From NCBI GenBank assembly GCA_022264855.1, contig JABYQU010000012.1, positions 124,001-188,000 on the forward strand: 64,000 nt of DNA. Direction: 5' to 3'. The DNA is from Lenzites betulinus. Lineage: Eukaryota > Basidiomycota > Agaricomycetes > Polyporales > Polyporaceae. The notes below the pieces were generated by a model that saw only the letters and a program-made list of their open reading frames with translations, made no database searches and was not told the DNA's origin. Made by a program: the position numbers and the translations under genes. Shown in pieces: positions 11,583 to 23,600 of this stretch (position 1 is its first letter; each line of letters begins with the position of its first letter).

Positions 11583-12354
11583 AGACGTCAAGACGAGCGC
11601 AGGGTGTGATGCCGATGCCGATGCAGGGAAGGGCCCATGGGCGGGGACGGACAGGAACGTAGGTTCTGCACTTGAGGACGGCGACCGCGTGGACGCGCAT
11701 CCGGCCTTCTCGACGCCTTCTCGTCGGGAGCGCTGCCTGCGCAGGCATGGAAGCTGCGACTATCCCGTTACGGCGTCTGCAACGATCCGAAGCGCAGATC
11801 CGTGTATAGTACCCTCACCGCCTGCAGACGTACGCGAGCCGGGCTCTCGAGCAGCGCCTCCGGCGCGTGTCGTCGCCGGGTCCTTCATTGCGTTTGAGTC
11901 GGAACAGCCAATCCTGTCTAGGCCCGACTCACCGCCGAAGCCGGACAACTCGCGGCGTCTATCTGTTCGACGTTCGAACTTTACGAAACAGAGCCTCCGT
12001 GGCGTCGACGTTGCATCCCGCGGCCCTTTAGGCAGTGACGCGCCCCTTCTTGGCCAACGACTTGGCACCAACTCACCACCTGACACCCAGCTGTTCCCGC
12101 GAGTCTGGGAGCGCGCTGCGAAAGGGAAAGAAGCGGCCAAGAACAAACTATATTGATAGCATACTGTAAAGCAACTCGACTGCGACAACCTTATTAGCTA
12201 TACAATCCCATACGCTTCCCGCTCGCTCGCACGAACGAGCTCCAGTCCATGTCCGAACACGCACCACATAGCATCATAATGCGAGCCTCCGCTCGCCACC
12301 CTGGCATACGCGAACCTAACAGACCCACATCGGGCTCCAACCTGCGAATCCCAC
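11583..12354. other. intergenic between DUF2235-A and B
   Basis: Promoter side of copy A and 3' side of copy B. No gene recognised. Confidence 0.5.
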
Positions 12355-14392
12355 TCAGTCCACCCAGATCGGCTCGTTGACGTATTGGGCGTTGGGGATG
12401 TACGGCCCATCAGGTAGACCTTTCGCTTCCATGCGCAACTTCACGCTCCGGTGCACGTAAAATGGGGTATGACGCTTGGGGACCAGACGTCCGCTCCCCC
12501 GATTCATCCTGCGCGACGTCAGCCTTCCGATTCAGACACATGGCGCCCGAGGGCGAATGGACAGCACTCACACGCGCCGCTGCTTCTCCTTGAACTCCGG
12601 GGCGGGCCCCTGCACGCGCTTCTTCATCGGCATGTACTCCAGGAGCCACCAGTACCAGACCAGGCTGAGCTGGTCGTACATCGGGCTCAGCGCGTCCCGG
12701 ATCTCGTGCTCCTCCTCCGTGGTGTGCGGCAGCGGCGCCGCGACGCTCGTCAGGTAGTCCGAGTGCGGGGCGAGCGGTGGCGGACGGTCTGCGACGTGCG
12801 GGTGCAGCGCGGCGGGGTCGAGCCCGATCGCGCGCAGGAGGTCGCCGTGGAAGCGGATGCCGGTGTCCGTTTTGAAGCACTCGCGGATCATCCACCGCAG
12901 AGGAATGCGCGCGAGCGTGTGCGGGACGTCGTCCGTGACCGAGCCTCCGCCCACATCTAACAGCAGGACAGCCCTATTAGTTTCCAAGAGCACCGTAAGA
13001 ACAACGGAGGTAACGTACCGCAGTGGCACCCCGCGAACCACACCTCGAGTACGTCCGTCGTGCCCTGATGCTCGCAGTCGTCCATGCTATTGAACAGCCG
13101 CTCGTACTTGCGCTGCTTCTTGCGCTCGCTCTTCGGCTTCTTGGGGCCCTTCTTGCCCTTCGCGTCCGGCTCGCGCACCTCCTCGCGCGTCGCGTACTCC
13201 GTGTCCGACTTCGGCATGTCCCCCGGCTGCGTCCCGCGCTTGAGGTCTTTCTCCGTCGGGTGCTTGTACAGGTTCGCCTGGAAGCGCGCGCGGCGCTCGT
13301 CCAGGGAGACGGCGTGCCGGAAGACGCGGATCGCGCGGTTGGAGGACGTGAAGGGGAGCGTGTGCGGGAAGAGCCCGACCGAGTCGACGGTGTCCCTGCG
13401 CGATGGGAATCAGATTGCGAAGGGGGTGGTTAGAGCGGGGGCAGGCCGTACCAGACGCCGATGAAGTCAATGTCGACGTCGATCGAGAAGGCCTTCTTGA
13501 ACGCTGTGGACTGCTTCCAGCCCATCTCGTCGTTGCGGGTAAACATTTTGTATGCGAATGGAACCTGCTGGTGGTTGCATGTGGGGAGAAGCCCGACCTG
13601 TGTGGTGTGGCGTTAGCATGGTATACGGGAAAGCAGGGTATGCCACTGTACTTTGTGCACCATGCCGGCGAGAGCGCGGGCGGTGTAAGCGCCGCGAGAG
13701 AAACCGAATAGGCAGATTTTGTCCCCAGCTTGGTCTACAAAATGCATCAGTCCGCCGCTAGCCAGATCGAAGATAAAACCAAGTGCCTCACAGTTCTGCA
13801 TCAAGAACTCGTAGCCACCTAGACGGAGGGGGGTACATCTGTCAGTCGACAATACTGGGACGAAGCTGTCAATCCATACTTTGCACATGCGAGTCCAAGT
13901 GCCACGCAATCATCGAGTCCAGCAACTGGTCGACTTTGGAGCGCAGCGGGGACGCCGCCTGCGGGGAAGAGTACGTCCCGATCCCGGTCTGTCAAAAATG
14001 TATTAGCTTCAAGTCGTCCTAGTCATGTCGGGCTGCTTTACCTGGTAATAGACCATCTGCTCGCGCCTGTCATCCTTCTTCAGCAGGCTGAAGAACTTTA
14101 CCACATTCGAGTTCTGTCAAACGCTCATCAGACATATGCCAGAACACAACGCAAGCACAGATATGGCACCTACATCTTGGTCAAACTGGTCCCCAGTGCC
14201 GTCGAAGCACAGAACGAGCGTGCGGGCAGGGTGGTACGGGGGGACGATGTCGAGGTCGCCCGTCTCGTCCGAGGACGTGTGCCGCGTCGTGCCCTCCGAG
14301 GACGTCGGCGACGCGTTGCTGTCCCAAGCCGGGAGCCCATCGGTCGTCGCGGCGCGTTGCGGCAAAGGCAAGTAAAGATGAGTGCTGGCCAT
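12355..14392 (-). CDS. DUF2235 alpha/beta hydrolase (Tle1-like), copy B
   Basis: Nine exons with the same intron positions as copy A: 14392-14174, 14113-14042, 13988-13880, 13818-13792, 13734-13652, 13597-13452, 13395-13019, 12956-12572, 12508-12355; 523 residues. Motifs: RTLVLCFDGTGDQFDQD, CLFGFSRGAYTARALAGMVH with the GxSxG serine, DVDIDFIGVWDTVDSVGLFP, and VLEVWFAGCHCDVGGGSVTD. The linker before the catalytic Asp is Lys/Glu-rich (KKGPKKPKSERKKQRKYER) and differs from copies A and C. The C terminus YVHRSVKLRM...QYVNEPIWVD is nearly that of copy A, so A and B look like the most recent duplicates. Probably cytosolic; activity inferred from fold only. Confidence 0.88.
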
Positions 14393-14520
14393 CTTAAGGA
14401 GTGTGTACGTGTGCGAGTGCTAATACGCGTGCGGTCACTGCAACGAACGAGGGCGAGGGAAGGGAGGGGCGCAGGGGCAAAGTGCACGTTCGCGTTGGGC
14501 AGGCCAGACCGCCCCCAACG

Positions 14521-14530
14521 CGATAAATAC
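14521..14530 (-). promoter_or_regulatory. TATA-like box of DUF2235-B
   Basis: GTATTTATCG on the minus strand, about 130 nt before the ATG at 14392. Confidence 0.4.
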
Positions 14531-15645
14531 CTCCCGCCTCCCTGCCCCCGGCCGCACTTGGCGAGCACTTCGCCCGACGAAGCTCGCGCGCATGTCCGAA
14601 TGTCAGAGAAGCACCCCCAGAAACGGAAGTGCCCCAGTCGGATGTGCATCATCGATTCATCGCGGGACCTGCGCCGCGAGCGAGCAGGACGGCGCGCGAT
14701 TCCCTCGGACGGCGGCGACGTCGGTGCAGGGTCCCGCCAAGCTAGCGCGCCCTCCGGCGAGTTTGACTGCGACGTGCCGGAGGGCGTCCCCGCCGACACA
14801 CGCTGACGGGGGCGGCGACGGGGATGTCCTCTGTGGCACCCCGTTTACGGCTAGCGTCGCGGTGGCCCGTATGGCGATCCATGACCGGCGCACAGGGCCG
14901 AAGACGCATACGTATCCTGATTTCGCACTAGCGAGTCGGAGAATGGAGGACCTGCCACGACGCACATCCCACACCACACATAGATGGGCGTGATAGACGC
15001 GTTCGTGATGTTCGCTTCGCCTTGGTTCGCAGCAGACCTCCGACGTGGTTCGGGTGCCCAGACGTAGCATTCCATGGCGGCAGCTTGGCGGGCGTCCCGT
15101 CCCGCACCCCGTTTGTCTGAGCAAGCGGATGCATCATGAGAACGTCCGGCCGATGCAGATGCAGAGAAGAAGGGAGTCGTTTTCAATTCGAGGAGGCAGG
15201 GAAGCAGCGTTAGTGCGAGTCGCGACTTGTCGATGACGGGAGGGAACAACCTTTTAGGCGCTCATATAGTGCGGGAAGACACGGTCATGTGAGTGCGTGT
15301 CCCGATGAGCTCGGATGTTGGCGGGGCGGCATAGCAGCGCGAAGTAGGAGCGAACTTGTGTGTTGATGTTCCGGTCTTCGTGAGCACGGAGAGAGAAGCT
15401 TGACCATCGGGTATTGGAAGTCCCCGGGTGCGTGATTGACTCGAACGGATTGAATGGTGGATCATCAAGAGCATTATCATTAAAGCATTGCGAAAGTTGG
15501 GTACTCGTAAAGCATCATCAAAAGACAAGAAATAGCAAATAAGTATACAGGCAAGATTAGAGTGCGTCGTAAAACATTAAGGTATAATCCCCATCCCTGA
15601 ACAGTGGGCACGACGAGAGGGGAGGAGGATAGTAACCCAAGTCGT
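14531..15645. other. intergenic between DUF2235-B and C
   Basis: About 1.1 kb with no recognisable gene. Open frames on both strands share no domain motif and change composition without splice support. Confidence 0.5.
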
Positions 15646-18264
15646 TTAATCGACGTAAGTCGGTTTGAGGGTTCCCCAGCGTGCCCGGGGCCGGTATTGA
15701 CCTCCCTCGAGGTCCTTCTGGTCCATGCGGTACTTCACGCTCCTGTGGAGGTAGAACTTCTCCGTCGTAGGGACGATACGCCCATGTCCCATGTTGATTC
15801 TGAGCAAACAGATCAGCGAGATGTCGATCAACGAATATATGCATATCAACTCACGTCCAGTGCTTGTCCCATCCATGGTCCCCAGCGCGTTGGACGCGCT
15901 CCTGGATTGGAAGAAGCTCGAGGAGCCACCAGAAGGGGCGCGCGGAGAGCTGGTCGTAGATGCGGCAACGCGCGTCCTTGCGCTCCTCTTCCACCTCGTC
16001 GATGTCTGGGTCGGGGCCCCAGCCGGGCGGCGCCATCGCAGGCGTCGGCGCGGACTTCATCTGGCTTTCGATTCCGTTCACGAGGGTGTGCGACGTTGAG
16101 GTGGACACGTCACGCATGTGGGGCGCTGCACGGTTGACTGCCGAAGGCGGAGGAACGGCTTTGCTGGGGAAGGGCTGTCCGGCGATGATCGCGCGAGTGG
16201 CCTCCTTCTCCGCGCGTCCAACCTCCTCTTGTGTTTTCTCAACGAGCGGAGTAGGACCCGGGGTAGGCGCGACGATGTGCGTGGCAATAATCGGCGGCGG
16301 CGGTACAGCCGTAGGCTTCGTGACGGAGCCGCCGGGGTACACGAACGAGTCCGCGTCCCACGCATTGCAAGTGGGCGCGGCGGGCCAGAGCGTCGCAGGG
16401 TCAAGGCCGATGTCCTTGAGGAGCTCGCCGTGGAAGCGGATGCCGGTGCGCGTGCGGAAGCACTCGCGGATCATCCAGCGGAGCGGGATGCGCGCGAGCG
16501 AGTGGCGCGTCTCGTCGGGCACCGAGCCGCCGCCGACGTCGCAGTGGCAGCCCGCAAACCAGACCTCCTTCACGTCCGTCTCGCCCTGCACCTTCTCCGC
16601 CTTGTCGAACGCCCGCTCCTCCTCCGTGAGCTGCTTGCCCTTCAGCGCGCGCTTCATCGTGCGCCAGGTGCCGAAGGGGCTGAGCGCGGTGGTCCACAGC
16701 TTGCTGCGCGGGGATTCGGAGGTGGCGTAGTTGGTGGTGGTGGCAGTGGCGGTGACGGTTGCCTCGACGTGCTCATCGGTTTCAGAGTCAGAATACTCTT
16801 CTTTCTTCTCCTTGATGGTGGTGGTAGTCGTCGTCATCGTCGTTGTGGTCTTCGAGATCTCATGGGAGGTCTTCTCAGACGCCGGGGAAGGAGCCGAGGT
16901 GGTGCTGGCCACAGAGGGAACGGACGCTCCGCTGACAGTCCGAATCCCGTCCTTGACATCCTTCACTACCTGGGAGATGGCCTTCCTGCCCGCCGCGAGC
17001 CGTGTCCCGGTACGACGGCGGGATGGGCGCGGCATATCGCCGCGGTGCGTGCCCTGCTGACTCTCCCAGTCGGTCGGGTGGTTGTAGTGGTTCGCCTTGA
17101 ACTTCGACCGACGCTCGTCGAGCGAGAGCGCATGCCGGAACGTGCGGATGGTAGTGTTCGACGTCGTAAACGGCAAGCGGTGCGGAATCACACCCACAGA
17201 GCACACCGTGTCCCTGAAACGCGCGTTAATATGCGGGTATGTAGAGCGGCGCACTGTGTACTCACCAGACACCGATGAACTCGATGTTGACATCGATGCA
17301 AAACGCCTTTTTGAAGGCAGTACTCTGCTTCCACCCGAGCTCATCCGTGCGCGAGTACATCTTGTACGCGAACGGAATCTGCTGGAAGTTGTCCGGAGGA
17401 AGAAGCCCGATCTTGTGAAGCATCCCTGCGAGCGCGCGGGCGGTGTACGCTCCGCGCGAGAACCCGAAGAGGCAAATCTTGTCTCCTGCTTCGTCTGCGC
17501 AGTATAGAAGTCAGCGCGGCCCCTGTGCGGTAAACAGAAGATACGCACAATTCTGCATGAGGAACTCGTAGCCGCCTGTAGAAACATTCCGGTCAGCCCG
17601 GAAAGGGAATAAAGTTACGCAAAACAACGCACTCATGACATGCGCGTCTAGGTTCCACGCAACCATCTCGTCCAGAGTCTTAGACAGGGCGCGCCCGAGA
17701 GTAGTCGTAACTTGTGGGGTTGTGTAGGTGCCGATGCCCGTCTGCCGTGCGGGGAAGCGCGTAGAATACCGAGACCGTCAGCTCGATCGATCGCATTGAT
17801 CGGGAACGCAGTGGGTCCGCGCACCTGATAATACACCATCTGCTCCCGCCGGTCGTCTTTCTTCAGCAGGCTGAAGAACTTCACAACATTCGAGTTCTGC
17901 GCGCGTAAAGGCCGGTCAGCATCGTTATGTTACCGGCGCTAGGTTGCCGACGCGGGAGCGCGGGACGCGCGCCGCGTGCGAAACAGATGGGGCACGTCGT
18001 GGGGTAAGAGGAGTTACTCACGTCCGAATCGAATTGGTCACCAGTGCCGTCAAAGCAGAGCACCAACGTGCGCGAGGCGGCGGGGTCGTAGGGAGGGATA
18101 ATGTCGTTGTCCCCCATCTCACTGGAGGACGAGTGCACGCTGGTCGGCGTGGTGGGTCGTAAGTGCGAGTGCCCGCTGTCCGAGGACTCGCGGCCAGCCG
18201 GACTCTGGGACCGGTTCTGGAGCCGAGCACCGAGAGACGTAGGGGCGGCGGCGGATAGTGGCAT
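15646..18264 (-). CDS. DUF2235 alpha/beta hydrolase (Tle1-like), copy C, with long insertions
   Basis: Seven exons: 18264-18022, 17896-17825, 17741-17633, 17575-17549, 17494-17266, 17213-15855, 15799-15646; 730 residues, ~200 more than copies A and B. The core is conserved: RTLVLCFDGTGDQFDSD, CLFGFSRGAYTARALAGMLH, VWFAGCHCDVGGGSVPDETR. Two introns present in A and B (after the GxSxG exon, and before DVGGGS) are absent here. Two insertions flank the DVGGGS region: a Thr/Ser/Lys low-complexity stretch (TTTTMTTTTTTIKEKKEE) and a Pro/Ala/Glu-rich linker. The start at 18264 is chosen because an AT-rich TATA-like site lies upstream at ~18340; an in-frame ATG at 18387 lies beyond it. Probably cytosolic; substrate unknown. 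Confidence 0.87.
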
Positions 18265-20620
18265 GTCGTGTCGTGAGTCTGCAGAGGTGCAGGAGTTAGT
18301 CGTTACGAGTCGTGAAGGAGCCGGAGCGAGACGGGGAATATAAGGGAGGGGGCGCGGGAGAGGATGTGGCGGAAGAAGCGCACCCATATGGCTGGTCTTT
18401 TATTATTTGTCGGCTGCCCAGGGCTAATGATGGGATGTCGGGGAGGGCGCTACGGAACAGTTTGCAGGTCCGGGCAGATGTGCGAAGTGCACTGTAACCA
18501 GATTAGTGCGCACTGGATCGGGTGGATGATCGGCGCCCGCGGATGGTGGTCGGCGCACGCAGTCGCGGTGCGGAGGCGGTGGGCAGTCGGGAAGTCTGCG
18601 CTTGATGTCGTGGCAAGACGTTGTGCGTTGGGCAGAGAGAGCGGGCGGGTTCACTCCTTGCTCGCGATCGGAGCATTTTATGGAGACCCATGCGAAGCGG
18701 GAGCTTCGATCGGTTGGCGCGAGATGCAAGAAGCCAAGCCGCGGCCTGTGGAAGGCGGTATTGCAACAGGCAGATAGGCGCCTCGGATGATCTTGGTACG
18801 TTTCGGGTGGAGGGATGAAAGTGGTTTGGGGCGGCGGCGCATCGAACGCCGGAGTCCACACATGTGAGTGTCCTAGCGGGAGGAGAAGGTACTGTACAGA
18901 GTTGCGACACCGCTTTTCTGGGCGGAGGCGCTAACGACGTCCGGTAGGGCTCGGGGCTGGGTGGAGTCAATCGGCATTGCGAGTCCTCGAACAACGCCAC
19001 GGAGGGTTGATCAGTACATATGTGAACTGTATCGTGTACATTGACCTTCATAGCTGGTCAAATTCGAGCCAAGTCAGTGGCATCGCCTTCCGAAATTTCA
19101 AGCTACGAGCATCGCCACGCAAGCTACAATCGTTGAGTGCAGCATAAACATGGTATATCATCTGCAGATAAGTAGTTGTCTTCTAGATATCGCTTCCCCC
19201 ACCAAATCCCAGCGAGGTGCGGTTCATACCTGTATGCCGAACACAGCCCGCTAGCCGTGGGCCCTCTGAGCCAAGTATTCCGTCACTTTCTTAGCGGACG
19301 ATGATGCCTTGCCGATTCGGCAACCTTGAGGGTTACAAGATTGGGGGTGCAACGTTCAATAGCGATGGCCCTCGTGAGCTATTGATTTGAATGACGATCA
19401 CCGGGCCAACAATATTAACATGGCGCGCAGTTGCGGGTACCGTAGTGGCGACCCAACCGACAGTCGCCTGCATTTGCGACAGATGCCTTTGAGCGCAGCG
19501 CATGGTGGTGGGATGTGCACGTAAGCCGGGCGGGCGACCCTTGTAGAAGATTTGACAGCATCGCCACGGCTTGTTGGCGGCTGCCAGCCTGCGCAGTGGC
19601 AACTTGATATTAGTGAACGTTCGTTGAAGCTTTGATCGTCATAGATCCTAGGGCTATGGGGTACCCTAGGCGGGGTCAAGAAAAGTTCTTAAAAAGAGTG
19701 TCGTAGAAGTAACAACTGGAGACAGTGTGACTGAGCCAAGTACAAGCACTGGTATAGCTGCAAGGCCGGGCTGGAATCAGAGTGACAGGTTTCGATGTTT
19801 GGTCCAGAAATACCTACCCTGAGATTTTTCGCATTCTGTGTAAGTGCCAGCGCAGCCGGAGGAGATTCAAGAGGACACCGAGCGACGGATGCAAAATTAA
19901 CGTTGGGGTCTGCATGCGCACCAGCCCCGCTTCCGGGGCCAGAAAAAGACGCCGGATAGTTACCACGATCACATGCGCGGCGTTAATGAGAACCCCATTT
20001 GGACAGTGACGGGACCGGAGCATGGCACCGGCCGCGGAGCCTGATCCGAAATCCGGAGGATCCTTTGCGTCCGAAGAGCTTGCCTCCTCCGGCCATATCC
20101 TCGGGCACATCCTGCGACCTTGGCCCGACTGGCTTCGAACAACTACCACAACCACAGCCAATGGACTCGGGAAGCGTTACTAGTCATGTGCCAATGAAAC
20201 CGATCCTGTGCATGCGCCATCTGTGCAGTGTCAATGCAATGCACTACTTATCACCGCCAACACTGATTCTGAGAACTCGTGCAATTCGTTTTCGTGGACT
20301 TCCCTGTTTCCTGCTCTACTGCGAACGCGCCACCCTGCATACGACGTAACGCAGTCAGACGAGTACGTTAGCGAACCGACTAAGACGCTTCCATGCTGCA
20401 GGGAGGGCGGGGACTACTCTGAAGGACGTGGGGGCGGCATCTGAGTGTGGGATCGGAGATGGACCTGCGGTATCTTGCAAGCCGCCCTGATCTCTGCGTC
20501 CGATCTAAATTGGCAGCACCGACGACGCCCATACGGAACTCTGAATCCCCGGTACGCGCTTCCCCCTTCCCCGTCCTGTCTTGCGTTCTCGGTCGCCCTC
20601 GACGCTCTCCGCTGCCTGCT
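18265..20620. other. intergenic between divergent DUF2235-C and Ppo
   Basis: About 2.3 kb shared promoter space. Near 18336-18345 an AT-rich TTATATT (minus) fits the DUF2235-C core promoter. The rest has only short unrelated open frames. I see no gene or transposon ends. Confidence 0.5.
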
Positions 20621-20626
20621 ATATCA
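20621..20626 (+). promoter_or_regulatory. TATA-like box of Ppo gene
   Basis: TATATC about 60 nt before the ATG at 20686, after a pyrimidine-rich stretch. Confidence 0.4.
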
Positions 20627-20685
20627 ACCCCAGCCCTTCGCACTCCCTGACCGCTACCCTTCTCTCATCTCACACTGAACACATC

Positions 20686-23600
20686 ATGGCTCTCAACCTG
20701 CGCGACGCTGTGGTAAGCGGGCTACTCCCGACGCTACCGTTCGCGCCCCTCATTTCGCTTGACGCGCTGCTTCACAGACTCTCGCGGATGTCAACTACCT
20801 CTCGGCGCGCCCGCTCCCGCAAGCACCTGATGGTCGCTACGACGAACAAGTGCGGCCCATCACAGATGCTACGAAGAGTGACCCCCACTCCGATCTCTAC
20901 AAGGCAGCCTCTTCTTTCACTACGCTCGCCAAGCAGGCCCCCGCCATCGCTTCGGTGTCTTTAAACCTTGGCGTCAGTCGAGCTTGTACCCCTGGCAAGC
21001 CATTGAAATAGTACTGATCTCATTCGCTCACAGACCGCCCAAGCGATCCTTGATGCAGCCACAAACAAGGGCGAGCTCGATGATCGCAAGAACCTGGTAG
21101 GAGATCAATGCAACCGCATATATGCCGGTCATTGTCAACTGAACCTATCGACGCAATATTACAGTTTACCAAAGCCGTAGCCATTCTCTGCAGGTTGCCA
21201 GAGCAATCTGCGCTCTCCAAGAAATTGAACGACCAAGTCATTACACAACTGTACACTACGCTCCCGCACCCCCCGGCCACCTATGTTGGTACGGACTATC
21301 TCGAGGGTCCGCCCGCTCCGACCGCGCGCATTCCTGAGATGAAGAGCACGGCGGCGGGTCCTGCCCCGCGCATCCCCTTCACCCTCCGCTCTGCTGATGG
21401 TAGCGGCAACAACCCGAACATGCCTATGTTGGGCACTGCGCGCACGCCCTACGCGCGTAGCGTGCAGAACAAGTACCCGCTTCCCCCGAACGTACTCCCC
21501 GACCCGGGAGACGTCTTCGACTCTCTGCTGAAGGCGCGCGACGTAAGTCTTTCCTCGCTCTCTTGTCAACCACGGAGGGCTCATACGTCTTCAAATCATG
21601 TAGTGGCAGCCGCACCCGAACGGCAACTCGTCGCTGACGTTCGCGTACGCGTCGCTCGTGACCCACCAGCTTTTCCGTACCGACCCGCGGGACATGACCA
21701 AAAACAACACGACGTCCTACCTCGACCTCTCCATCCTTTACGGCACGAGCCAGGATGAGCAAGATGCGGTCCGCGACAGAGCTTCCGGGCGCGGTCTTCT
21801 CTACCCGGACGCGTTCTCCGAGGACCGCCTCGTCTTCGTGCCGCCCGCCGCGACGGCGCTGCTCGTCCTCTTCAGCCGAAACCATAACGTGAGCGCGATC
21901 CCCGGATGATGAGCACTGCCGCAGCACTGACGCGATGGCGACCCTGCATAGTACATCGCAGAGATGCTCTTGCGCCTGAACGAGCGCGGTCGCTGGACGG
22001 ACCCTGTCCCGCAGGACGAGGCGAAGCGCGCGCTCCAGGACGAGGAGATTTTCCAAATCGCGCGCATGGTCAAGTACGCCACATTTCCCGGGTCTCCATG
22101 CAATGTACGGGGAGGCTGACGTAGTGCCACAGCTGCGGCAACTTTATGGCCATGATTTTCGGCGACTACGTCGCGGGATTCCTCGGCCTTGGCCGTGACG
22201 GGTGCAGCTGGAGCATGAATCCGTTTGATGTGAGTCTTGTGGCGTTTGAATGAGCGCGCCTGTGGTGACATTGGACGCTTGTCTCTCAGCCTATCACCAC
22301 CGCGGACGGCCAGGAGGTTGGGCGTGGAGAGGGTAATCATTGCTCGGTTGAGTTCAACGTCCTGTACAGGGTACGTTTTTCTCGTAAGCTCTTTCCATGT
22401 AAGAGCACGGCTGACACGCATACAGTGGCATGCGACAACCGCGGAGAAGGACATAAAATGGACTGAGGCTATCTTTACGGAGGCGTTCAAGGGTTCTGGC
22501 AAGCCCATCGACCAGCTGGGGCTGGAGGATTTCGTTCCCGCCGTCACGCAGACATGGAAGACCGTCGAGAAAGACCCACGCAAGCGTACGTTCGCCGGCC
22601 TCAAGCGCGGTCCTGACGGCCGCTTCTCAGACGACGACCTCGCTGGGTACGTATACGATGTCCTACCCCCCTCTTTCTTTTCCATTTCCCACGTCTCAGC
22701 CACACGCATGCTCAGCAGCTGACCACGCGCATACATACGTAGAATCCTCCACGACGCGACAGAGAAGCCCGCGGGTACGTATCGCGCACGGGGCACGCCG
22801 GCAGTGCTCCGCGTCGTCGAGATCATGGGTATGGTGCAGGCGCGCAACTGGGGCGTGTGCACGATGAACGAGTTCCGCGCCTTCCTCGGCCTGAAGCAGT
22901 TCGCGACGTTCGAGGAATGGAACCCGGACCCCGAGATCGCGCAGGCTGCGCGCCAACTCTATGGCCACATTGACAACCTCGAGCTCTACCCCGGTCTGCA
23001 GGCGGAGGTGCGTGGATTGCGTTTGCGGTAGTGCGTGGAGAACGGATGCTTATGCTGTGTGGTTTTAGCAAATTGCGCCGATGGGTCCGGGATCGGGCTT
23101 GTGCTGTGGGTACACGATGATGCGCGCCATCCTGAGCGACGCGATTGCGCTCGTGCGCGGTGAGTTAATTTTGCTCGCGAACTCCGGGATGCGAGGATAT
23201 TGACTGATATGTGGCTCGGAAGGCGACCGGTTCTACACTACTGACTACACCCGTACGTCACCCAGTGCTTTCTTCGCTTCATGAGATGACAGCGGACGCT
23301 CACGCCTCCGCCTCCATCAGCGGGCAACCTGACGGCATGGGGCTTCCAAGACTGTGCGCGCGACACGAACAACGGCGCGTTCGGCGCTGCGCTGCCCAGG
23401 CTGCTGTTCCGGAACCTGCCCCGGCACTACCCCGCTGTATGTCTCCTTTCTGTCTCTCAGTTCGCTTCCGAGGGGATCGCTGACGCTGACGCGCGGGGAA
23501 GAATAACGTGTACGGCCTGTTCCCGATGATGACGCCGGAGGTCACGAAGAAGAACCTGACGAACCTCGGGATCGTCGAGAGCTACGAGCTCAAGCGGCCT

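Noticed and set aside
16118..17278. 386-codon open frame on the plus strand
   Set aside because: Antisense shadow of exon 6 of DUF2235-C; that strand carries the conserved GCHCDVGGGS motif.
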